A DNA stretch of 60,592 bases. Source: Mnemiopsis leidyi (Eukaryota; Ctenophora; Tentaculata; Lobata; Bolinopsidae). Below the pieces are notes generated by a model, which saw nothing but the letters and a program-made list of their open reading frames with translations, made no database searches and was not told the origin of the DNA. The position numbers were made by a program, and so were the translations under genes. Positions 14,401 to 23,318 of the stretch are shown one piece after another (the first letter of the stretch is position 1; every line of letters starts with the position of its first letter). Location of the stretch: NCBI GenBank assembly GCA_000226015.1, contig JH152712.1, positions 128,991 to 189,582 on the forward strand, in the 5' to 3' direction.

Positions 14401-15392
14401 CAAACTCATGAATTTTCCTCAATAGGTCTTATTTAAATACGTTATTCTACAGTGATAATAAAACCAGTTCAACCAACGGAGCTTGAATGCAAAATCGGAA
14501 AATGGGGATGTCAACCCACGTTCGTCGTCAGAAAGAAGAAAAAGGTCATAATGATATTAATTTAAAGCACGAGTAACCTAAACTCTAAGCATGGTCCAAA
14601 TAATTAATAGGGCTTCATATAACAATTCTTCGAACTTTTCAAATCAGCATTAGATTTTATCAAAACGGTTACTAACAGAAACAATTTCTCTCCAGAAAAC
14701 GGTAAACAGGAATGCTGTGAAGGTTTGCAGGATGGTAGAAGGTGAGGTGACAGAGGACTGCGTCAAACCTCACGCTTCTCAAAACAGCCAATACATTATG
14801 CGATCTGGGCGGGTGGAAGCTGAGTTGGCTGGTGTCTATGTGTAAGTGTATACACTTATAACAAAGTAAAGCTTTAAGTTGGATGCTTTGTTGTTTCGAC
14901 ACGAGAGCTTTGGCTCAAGTGCTATGGAAACACAGATTTTATTAGCAACCAACTTGTATCAGCAACCGAATTCATTAAATAAAATACAAATAGGCTTTAA
15001 CTCGTTCAAATTAGTAGATTTTGAAGATCGTTGCACCCATATAGCCTGTAGCAATTTTACACTCTTTGTCCTACCGGACATAGTTTTAGTAAAAACATCC
15101 GTTCATCTGAGCTGCTCTACTTGATATTTGATTTTATGAGGAGCCCACGTTTTGTAGCTAAGCCGCGCGAGTTGACTTTACGGATCGATAGTTTTTGCAC
15201 GGATATCTTCACCACGGGAGTTGTGGAATAAAAGTTTGAGAATTTCGGACTTGCACGAGTTATAATTTTCATTACAATGATAATTTTATGGAACCAAGTT
15301 CGAATTTGATGATGGCGTTTTCCCGCAGAGCGGTGTACACTGAAGATGGCATTGAACACGTGTCAGACCCGGTAACAGTAACGGTCAGCTAG
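321..15392 (+). CDS. Giant multidomain extracellular/matrix protein (SRCR, TSP1, vWD-C8-TIL-vWC-Ig), 5' end outside the window
   Basis: About 2,100 residues are encoded here in 39 exons: 321-614, 741-1046, 1234-1413, 1632-1937, 2173-2487, 2622-2659, 2797-2956, 3199-3311, 3522-3647, 3988-4121, 4255-4493, 5244-5347, 5579-5672, 5882-6072, 6444 (or 6456)-6626, 6890-7038, 7158-7335, 7616-7858, 7957-8082, 8325-8383, 8603-8683, 8899-9137, 9412-9515, 9654-9747, 9890-10080, 10307 (or 10319)-10489, 10728-10867, 11088-11200, 11345-11515, 11666-11836, 12109-gap, 12365-12535, 12700-12870, 13079-13249, 13496-13666, 14084-14260, 14453-14544, 14696-14841, 15329-15392 (TAG at 15390). Phases agree throughout. 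Single-exon domains are phase 1-1, the classic shuffling phase. The parts recall SCO-spondin, hemocytin and gel-forming mucins, but the order matches none I know. It is expected to be secreted and disulfide-rich. No transmembrane segment is seen in the window, and the N-terminus with any signal peptide lies upstream. The function is not known. Confidence 0.9.
2622..7260 (+). other. Module 1: vWC-like, vWD, C8, TIL, vWC, Ig
   Basis: In order: a cysteine-rich vWC/TIL-type linker (2622-2956); a vWD domain that starts [17 protein letters not shown] and ends with the calcium-site motif GLCGNWNGD (3199 to about 4400); a C8 domain across 4400-5672 with CVTDVCQC and the NGVDLSNWR stretch; a TIL domain (5882-6072; [15 protein letters not shown]); a vWC domain (to 6626; [17 protein letters not shown]); and an Ig domain (6890 to about 7260; LTC, FWYKDGE, GTFTCEA). 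The vWD-C8-TIL run is the standard assembly of mucins, von Willebrand factor and SCO-spondin. The Ig domain after vWC is unusual. The vWC exon start is uncertain between 6444 and 6456; both options keep the frame. Confidence 0.88.
3765..3935. repeat. Short tandem repeat, unit about 16-17 bases, intronic
   Basis: Imperfect copies of acatttagagttaaag follow one another inside the intron between exons 3522-3647 and 3988-4121. No coding potential is seen. Confidence 0.8.
7261..11200 (+). other. Module 2: tandem copy of vWC-like, vWD, C8, TIL, vWC, Ig
   Basis: Same domain order as the preceding module: linker to 7760, vWD ([17 protein letters not shown] to GICGIWDGD), C8 (9100-9747, again VDLSNWR), TIL (9890-10080), vWC (to 10489) and Ig (10728-11200; [22 protein letters not shown]). 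Exon lengths 126, 239, 104, 94, 191 and about 183 are identical between the copies. Even the intron before the vWC exon is clearly related, so the module arose by tandem genomic duplication. Differences are noted in findings. Confidence 0.88.
8833..8905. repeat. 33-base direct repeat carrying a duplicated splice acceptor
   Basis: The stretch from aacactaacaagatg to gcagatggatc occurs at 8833-8865 and again at 8873-8905. Both copies hold a good acceptor. Only the second (exon start 8899) keeps the vWD frame open; using the first reads into a TAA after a few codons. Confidence 0.9.
11345..14260 (+). other. Array of eight TSP1 (thrombospondin type 1) repeat exons
   Basis: Exons at 11345, 11666, 12109 (cut by a gap), 12365, 12700, 13079, 13496 and 14084 each encode one TSP1 repeat. 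Seven are 171 bases or would be, and the last is 177; all are phase 1-1. The core is [19 protein letters not shown], then [19 protein letters not shown] and a final CNTQGCP. The WSxC and CSxxCG signatures for C-mannosylation and O-fucosylation are present. The last repeat is more divergent (CSGVCGVAG). The middle copies are nearly identical in DNA, which points to recent expansion. Confidence 0.93.
12204..12214. other. 11-base assembly gap inside a TSP1 exon
   Basis: The run of N interrupts the third exon of the TSP1 array, and a further single N lies at 12173. The missing part probably holds the end of this exon and part of the next intron, so 11 is a placeholder length. Confidence 0.97.
14453..15392 (+). 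other. C-terminal tail of the giant extracellular protein
   Basis: Three exons (14453-14544, 14696-14841, 15329-15392) follow the TSP1 array. The first ends in a run of basic residues, FVVRKKKK, continued by KTVNR in the next exon; this could be a furin-type cleavage or heparin-binding patch. The rest has few cysteines and ends in TVTVS before TAG at 15390-15392. The last about 35 residues look like beta strands of an Ig-like fold, but I do not assign a family. Confidence 0.65.
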
Positions 15393-15637
15393 ACGTTTCA
15401 GAGAAAACGAAAATATGCGAAGTTCATTTTGACGTACCGTGCAACTTAAATGACATTGATCATATGAATAGGAGTTTTCTATTATGGATTTTTAAAACTC
15501 AACAAATGATTTTCAAAGATTCGTGCAATGATTCGTTTCAATTTTATGATACTTGAAATTGCGGTATACAGTTACAAATAGTGTTTAAGTGTTACACGTG
15601 TTGTAGATAAGACTTTTTAAAATCTATTTCTTAACTT

Positions 15638-15681
15638 AATAAATGCATACATTTATGTAACTTAAAGTTTCCTTAAATAAA
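15638..15681 (+). terminator. Probable polyadenylation signals of the giant extracellular protein gene
   Basis: Two AATAAA hexamers, at 15638-15643 and 15676-15681, lie about 250-290 bases after the TAG stop. The stretch 15393-15913 between this stop and the last exon of the convergent minus-strand gene otherwise shows no coding sequence on either strand. Confidence 0.5.
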
Positions 15682-15913
15682 AAGTTTTATAAAAAACTTG
15701 TCTTAATTGTCGTCAGACCAAATTTAAATACTGCCTTACCAGACCTCATTGGCCTCTACGAAATTATAATTAGAAACGAAAGTCGATCACTTTATCGATA
15801 AAAACGTGGCATAAGACGGAAAAATATAATAATACAAGCAAATAAATAACACATGCATTAACGCAAGCTGAAAATAATGCTTTGTAAGCTGGAAAGCTTG
15901 AATTTACTCTTAC

Positions 15914-18900
15914 TTGGGTGGCATAAGACAGAAAGACAGAATGCATGGCTTCTCGTATGACTCTGTTTCCACGGAATGCAAATGACAAGTTAGACAGCCC
16001 TCCTGACACGTGGGCACCTTCCAAGTTTTTCTGAAAACGAAACGTTTTTATACTGTTTGGCGCGAACTCAGCGAGAATTCATGCGAGTTTTCGAGCAGCT
16101 CATTAAAAGAAATCTCGCAACTTTGAACGATGGGACCATGAGGAATGAGGCTGATAATAACTTCTAGTAGTATTTGAACATAAAGATTAAAAGTACGGTT
16201 AGATGCTTTGTACGGCAAAGGGAGAGAAAACCACATTTGGTCCCTACTAGTGTACTACTGTACTACTGTACTACTACTACTACTACTACTGTACTACTAC
16301 TACTGTACTACTACTACTACTGTACTACTACTACTGTACTACCCTACCTTTATCCACTCGGTAGCCCTGATGAAGTCCCTGCCGTACTCAGCGTGTTCAG
16401 AAAGCCCGGTTCCGATGGTCAGAAGGTTGGGGTCGAATATAATGTCTGTTGGATTGTATCCGGCCTCGTTTACTAGCAGGTCGTAGGATCGCTTGCAAAT
16501 TTCTATCTTTCGCTTGAAATTGTCCGCCTGAATAGTGTTTCGAGGATTGAATCTTCTATCAGTAGTGCGTCATACATCGTCTTGGAACTTGGATAAACGT
16601 GAGTAAATTATCAATTTCATGTTTCTTACAACGCGGATAAATCTTCAATTTTCTGTTCTCGTCAGTCTTTACAGTTTACCTGTCCTCGCTCGTCAAAAGC
16701 CATCACAACAACCGCGGCACCGTATCGTTTGACCGTCGCCGCTTTGGAAAGAAAGTCTTCAGTTCCCTCTTTAAGACTGATACTGTTGACGATGCACTTC
16801 CCTTGTGTACATTTCAGACCAGCTTCTATTACCTGAGGTTTCAAGTTGTTGAAGTTGTTGTTGTCAGCAGTAATTTTGTCTGTTACAGCGATTTATATGC
16901 GACAAATTGATTCTGTCGCTTTGAACGATTAAAATGAGTCTTGGACACAAGATTATTTGTTTTAACTTTGAAAAAATGAAAATTCAAAATCCACAACTTC
17001 CTATCGGAGTGCCTTTTTCATTCTCATTTGTAAATGCGGTGACATAAGTACATTGGCCTCGAGAAAAACTTAGGGATGAATCGTTAACAACCTTCAATAT
17101 CACTGTAAAATACCTTTTTCGAATCCTCTAATACCAGAAATAATTACTTTACTAGATACATTGCACCTGTGCAGCAAGCTTACCAGCTCTCTACAAACCC
17201 AATTACACTCCTTATAAGGCCACTAATGTAAAATCAATTATCACGTTACATGAGCCTGTCAGGTGTGCTGCTTTGCAACCTCGTGACCATCACATGTCCC
17301 ATTAAGTGAGCTTATTACTCGAGCAGCACGTTTAGATCTTGTAACACAGGTCGTTTACAAATAGGATACGTTCAGTATGAGAGATAAGTAGTGTAGGAAG
17401 CGAGCTATCGATAGTTTTAATACTTTCAACAACTACTTTAATACAAATAATTTGAGGTAAGATTAAGTTCTAATGTGGTACTGTTCTCTTCAGAGATCAG
17501 ACTCACATCTTTTAGATAGCCTTCCACTAGGAGGGCTCTTACAAACACATGATAATATTTAGAATGCGGGAGAAGATAAGTCTACTTATGCAAATTTAAA
17601 AGTGCAGCCTATCAATCAATCCAATATTTTTGAACCCAATTATCGCATTCACCTGTATAATTGGAAGATCGGTCTGCGAAAGAAAGAAAGAAAATACCTT
17701 GAAGTCGGATGAGTCTATACAGAGTGGCACTCTAGAAACATCAGGCTCACAAGTTATGAGATTAACAAAATGTGACATAGCCTTTTCTCCGTCGATCATA
17801 CCGTCGTCAAAGTTCAGATCGAGGACCTGTGCTCCTTCGGCAATCTGCTTCTTAGCTATCTCTAACGCGTCCTGAAGTGGCATGACGTTATCAAACCGGT
17901 GGCGTGTTTTAGAACTAACACCACTATGGCATATTCTGAACATAAGATATTTAACTAAGATGACGCATACAGAAGTGTAAGTTCTGTGCGGCATGATTCA
18001 GAAATATAGCTCCGCTCTTAGCGCGCGCCCTTAGTGCGCGTTGAAATTGCGCAAATGTTAACATAAAAAAGCAGATTGCGTTATACGTTATCGCATGCTC
18101 AAAATGTTTAAATAAGAACTAGCAGTGGCCGTTCCAAATACTCTACTACGGAAAGCACCTAGTCTTTGGTCGGGCCCGTTCATAAACAACATTTTGTCAT
18201 TTTAGAGATAAAACACAGATGTGTAAAACTTACGGAGAATTTGTCGGCCATGATGAGCTTTTTGAAGACGGAAGATCCAGCGACGTTGCATCTCTCGCCG
18301 ATGTTAATGAAGTTACTTTCTTGAAACACCAGCATTGGTTCCAGGCCTAAGACAGAACAGACTTTACTAAACAATAATACTAGAAACTTAAATTAAGAAA
18401 AACTTTGAACGAGGAAAAAATTCCGAAGAATGCCAATAATCCGAATTAGAGCAATGATAAATAGGAGAAAATCAAATAAGTGGAGTATTTTACCGGACAA
18501 AGTAAGCTTAAAAGTTCCGAGCTTGGAGTGAGGTTTTCGCGGAGGCGCGTCTTTGGTAGCGTCAACTATAGCGCGGATGTGCTGCGGAGTAGTTCCACAA
18601 CATCCGCCTAGAATGTTGACCAGCCCAGAGGTAGACCATTCCTGGAAAATTTTATTATAGCATGGGGAGGGAACATGAAATATTAACTATACAATAGTTA
18701 CCTTATAATTCGTACATTTACTGGATTACTTAAATCGTAAGTCTTGCTTAATCTGAGTAACAAGATTAGCTCGCCAGTCCCACTTAAGTGATAATGCTGA
18801 TACAATGTATGGTTTGATTAGACGATGCACTTAAATTATAAGACTTAAATGAATAAGAGTGATTCATAGTGATGCAGAGTTAAAGAGAAATTAATGTAAA

Positions 18901-21585
18901 ACAGATGTAAGGACGTAGCCAGTAAGAACCTGAAGAATTTCAGCCATCTGTTCTGGGGTGTCGTCATAGCCCCCAAATGCGTTGGGTAGTCCAGCGTTAG
19001 GGTAACAGCTCACAAACGTGTCACAAAATTCCCCTGCCGAGGTGGTTTTGATATTTTCAGTCTTTCTAATATGATAAGACTTTTCTGGAAGACATCTAAT
19101 TAAAAAAAACTAAATTTATATCACATGGCAATACATTTCGTTAAAAGCAGGCAGAATTCTCGTTAGAAAGCACACTGAAACTCCTGATATTATCATATCT
19201 GAAAGACAAAGTTCAACTAACCTAGTTCCCGAATAAATTGTCGCATCTCGGTAGCCCCCAGGGCACAGTTCAGTCCCATACAGAGAGGTTTGAAGTGTGT
19301 GAGTGAGGTTACCATGGCTTCCACAGTTTGTCCAGAGAGAGTCCGACCACTGAGATCTACAACAGTTCCTGACACCTGTAAAGGTGGCAAGTAGTAAAGC
19401 AGACAACAGTTGTATAAATGTTACATTCATACATTTTAATGTTACATTCATACAAGTTCATTCTTAAGGTTGTTTGTCCCTTTGTGCTAAGATAGGTACT
19501 GTGCTTTATTGCGCATGGAATTTGAAAGGAATGGCATTCTTTAATTAAACAGCTTTCACTACCCTTAAGATGAACCCTTTACTTTATAAACTAGATGAAA
19601 TTTTAACATGCTCTTACAAAGATCGGGACATCGAGATGCCTGTATTTCTCTGACTCGAGAAGCTGGCTGACAGCGAATAGACCAGCCTTGGCGTTCAGAG
19701 TGTCGAATATCGTCTCCATCATGAGGATGTCCACCCCACCGTCTAGCAGGGCAGCGGCTTGTTCTGTGTAGGCTACTACCACTTCGTCAAACGCTGCAAT
19801 GTGTGGCTTTGTTAGATATATTTTGTACTTGAAGAGAAAAGTGTTTCTGGGAAGCGGGTTAATATTACGTGATAGCGTTGCTTGATTTGATTGGCCGAAC
19901 CTGACTTTTTAGTGGTCAATGGCTGTCACATGATGCAAAAAAACTTACGACCCCTCCTAAAAAATACCTTTTTTCTATCGAGCGCAGTTTAACAAACAGA
20001 GGAACACGCACTGTACACTGTACAGAGTGCAATATTGTATTTACACAACACACAACTTGTATATAATGTACTTATTGCGCACAATAACGAACTAGGTGAT
20101 GATTTCTTGCTATCTCATGTTGAACTACATAATAAGAACGATACGTAGTGAAAATACTCCTCCATTACATGACAAAATACACACTAGGACACCAAGTTCT
20201 TTTTTTGTATTTTGTTACTCCTGTACCCAAGTTTTTACAGTTATACTGAAGGGGTTCCTGGAAGATTCCAGATCTTTTAACGGAGACCCTCCTCATTTAA
20301 CATTCAATCATCGTTTACCGGTCATTCGGCTGAGTCGACCGAAGAAGATTGCATAGGCAAATGCCTCTCCTCTAGAACACCATTACATAATACAAGACCC
20401 AATACACACGAGCACTATTACACCAGGCTATATCAGGCTATATCTCGCTACTCACTGATGTTCCTAAAAGCAGGGTTCTCCACACTGGGAGACAAAGACA
20501 GAGTCTTGTTCGTGGGACCCAGAACACCGATAACGTAGCGGACTTTCCCCGTCTCGCGCGTAACTTCTCGTGCCGCTTCCACTGCTACTTTAGCTGACGC
20601 CATGTTCAGCTGGTAAATCTGATGGGACAATTTAATCAATATCGTATAAACGATAAAGCTTTCAAGTGATTTCAAGCTTCTTTCAAGTGATTTCAAGCTC
20701 TCACGTGATGTAAATGATTTGTGAACTCTCCCCAAAAATACCGTTTTTTGGTAAGTAAAATTTAAGAAACTGTACCATATTTTCCATCTGATAATCCGCC
20801 ATGGCAATGCTGGTTGAGTTGAAAGTGTTGGTAGAAATAAAGTCAGCACCTCCTTCTAGCAAGTAATCCTGCAAAGTTACTGTGAATATAAAACTGTGTA
20901 GCTCATGTACTGTGTAGTTATGGCAACCGGTAAATAACTGTTACTGGTGAATAATTGTTACGGAGAAATAACTGTTACTGGAAAATATCTGCAACTGGTA
21001 AATACTCAATAACTGCAGTAGTAGAAATAAGAATTTAACCTTGTGAATCTGCTTGATGAGATGAGGTTGAGTAATGGAAAGAAGATCATTGTTGCCTATC
21101 AGGGGACAGGGATGTTCCGTAAACTGATCTCCTGAGGAGCAGGTCATTTAGAGAATTTAGAGAATACTTTATCAAATAGAATTCATCTCTAGAAGTTTCT
21201 AGAGAAAATATATAATATTGAAAATTTCCCTTTTAAGCTCCAGTTCATGATAGAGAGTTCTTATTTGGGAAGTAATATTTTCACTGAATCTATGTAAATT
21301 AAATATAAATAATCAGCTTCCTCGAACTATTTGCATAACAGTGGTCTTGTGTAAAGGTGGTCTAAAAGTCTTATATTACAATAGTCTTGTCAAGATTTTA
21401 AATTTATCTATTACCAAAACTCGACAAAACACAGACTGTTTACGAAAAATACCTCTAAAATCCTCCTCCTTGAGCTCTAGTTTCTGTATCATGGTGCCCA
21501 TACCCCCGTCCATGAACATCATCCTCCGGGACAGCTCTGCGCGCAGTGTCTCTGTGTGCGAGCTCATTGTTAGCAAGGGAGTCAT
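15914..21585 (-). CDS. MTR: Cobalamin-dependent methionine synthase, homocysteine and most of the folate domain only
   Basis: Methionine synthase moves the methyl group of 5-methyltetrahydrofolate to homocysteine in the cytosol. Thirteen exons: 21453-21585, 21040-21131, 20776-20868, 20456-20618, 19618-19793, 19222-19375, 18930-19033, 18494-18641, 18234-18346, 17698-17871, 16680-16832, 16348-16527 and 15914-16030. Phases agree at every junction and give exactly 600 codons. The start is the ATG at 21585; a second ATG six codons on (MSSHTE) is possible. The homocysteine domain shows [11 protein letters not shown] and the zinc ligands in GLNCALGA and GGCCGTTPQ. The folate domain shows [39 protein letters not shown] and [14 protein letters not shown]. 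The last exon ends at a consensus donor (GTAAGA). No exon for the rest of the folate barrel, the cobalamin domain or the S-adenosylmethionine reactivation domain occurs before the convergent gene starts at 15392. Vertebrate enzymes have about 1,265 residues. Confidence 0.92.
16252..16342. repeat. (TAC/CTA)n trinucleotide microsatellite
   Basis: TACTAC runs with TGTACTAC interruptions lie in a methionine synthase intron, directly after the donor of exon 16348-16527. Confidence 0.93.
20203..20365. repeat. Dispersed repeat family A, copy 1
   Basis: About 160 bases with blocks such as tactcctgtaccca, acggagaccctcctcattta and attgcataggcaaatgcc, found again in the same orientation at 26585-26766. 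It sits in a methionine synthase intron. It could be a SINE or an end fragment of a longer element. Confidence 0.8.
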
Positions 21586-23318
21586 GTTTGAAGAACAATA
21601 AATGCAAATTTGGAAAATTTAAAAAAGTCTCCCCTTGTTATTTTAGTGAGTGGAACTTATGTTGAACGACGATCGACACCTTGTTCAAGCAATTGTACTG
21701 TTTCATAAATGAGAGGACACTTTTATCTGTACCTGTTGTCATTTTTAGCTTAGTTGTCGACAAGTAAGCTTTACGTTAAAGTGCTGTTAACTACCGAAGC
21801 ACAGAGCAAAGAAAAACAAGAAAATCCTGAATAAAGAAAAAGTGTAATGAAGGGACGCGAATTCTGCATAATACGAGCGTGATTCATTTATAGTTCCGAA
21901 AACCGGTAAATCTTGTTCGGGAAAATTGAATTTGTAATTTGATTACAGCAGTTTGCGATACGTTTTGAATAAGATTTCCGGTCCCTCAGTCCCTCTTTCC
22001 AGAACTTTCTAGTGGGGCTATTTCGAGGGAAGCTTTTTCCAACTATTCATTCTTGAGAATAGATCTAACGTGTCGTTTGTGTAATTACACTGCGACGATG
22101 TGAGCTGGTGATATTTGTCAATATAGGTGTCCGATATCTTAACAAGAAGCTACATACCGGTTACAAATTAAGGAATTTGAATATGCTTAATTATGTTGTT
22201 CTGTAATATACAGCATGTCCAATTACACGGTTCATTTAAAATTTATAACTTAGGTATGAAGAGGGCAGCTCATGTGGATTGTGGAGGTGCGGCAAATTCC
22301 GTTAATCAAAGAAAGCGTTTTTGAAGTTGATTTGTTGGAAACTTAGTTTAATTTTTTAGATGTCGATATAAAAGTTCGACTCCCCACCAGTAGCGTTTCC
22401 CATGCACGTTAATTAATGGTTTAGAGTTTACCTACTTTTTAAAATTGATGTTCAAGTTTAGCAGTTTAGGACACAACAAAATGCAGCTTATTCTTACCTG
22501 TCAATCCACCTTCCATATTTCTTTATCTGCAACAACTGTTCTGGAGACAGAAAGAGAGATGAGATAAAAGGAGAAGATAAGAACAAACCCTGCAGAAAAG
22601 TCTTGACTATCTTTCTTCGCTTTGTAGCTCCATTCACCTGATCTATTGCTAAATTAGTGTATCTCTGTCGTTATTCAATAAATTATTAACGTTAAAGAAA
22701 TTGATAGTGGGCCGTCTCCTATGAGATAGATATTAGACCTAAATTTTGTTTGCAATATATTTAGTTTTGGATTAAAACTACGGAGTTTTCTCGGACTCTA
22801 AGGAGTGCCTTGATTCAAGATTCAAGACTCTTGACAGGTAAATTTACTTTTTACAAATTATACAAATGGAAAGACTATTTTACTAAATCGATAAATCATT
22901 AAATACGCCTTATAATACATACACTATGTAAAATTTCAGTATTGAGCGATCAAAGTGTGTAGTCGATTCAACCGAAACAACATGAACATTATATAATTTA
23001 TAAACTTTAAACATTGTTTAAAACCGTCAAAACTAATGTGTCACAAAGAATCCTAAATTAATGACAGAAAATAAATTGAAGTAATCCTTACACGGATGCT
23101 CAGCATCAATTGGTTTCCAAGAAATAGTTAAACCCATTGAATAATGTTTTGGAAACCAGATAATAAATCAAAAATATGTCTATAGTATCTTGGCTAACAT
23201 GCTTATCTAAAGTTTCAATCTGGCAGCTCAAAAATTAGCTTAAGTAAACTAGCCTACAATTTTACAAATGAATCTTATAAGCCAACTTTCCTAATCTACA
23301 AGTTATGACAGTTCTAGT
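21586..23318. other. Intergenic: upstream of MTR, downstream of GOT2
   Basis: AT-rich sequence between the methionine synthase start and the aminotransferase stop, which should hold the methionine synthase promoter. On the minus strand, ATGGAAGGTGGATTGACAG followed by GTAAGA near 22500-22520 could be a 5' exon, but no acceptor next to the methionine synthase start supports a join. Nothing else recognisable. Confidence 0.5.

Noticed and set aside
15730-15765. Possible 16-base micro-exon of methionine synthase on the minus strand (aggccaatgaggtctg with AG and GT borders)
   Set aside because: It does not encode the expected folate-domain continuation and no further exon follows.
16174-16486. 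Tyr/Thr-rich plus-strand frames
   Set aside because: Come from the (TAC)n microsatellite and the antisense of a methionine synthase exon.
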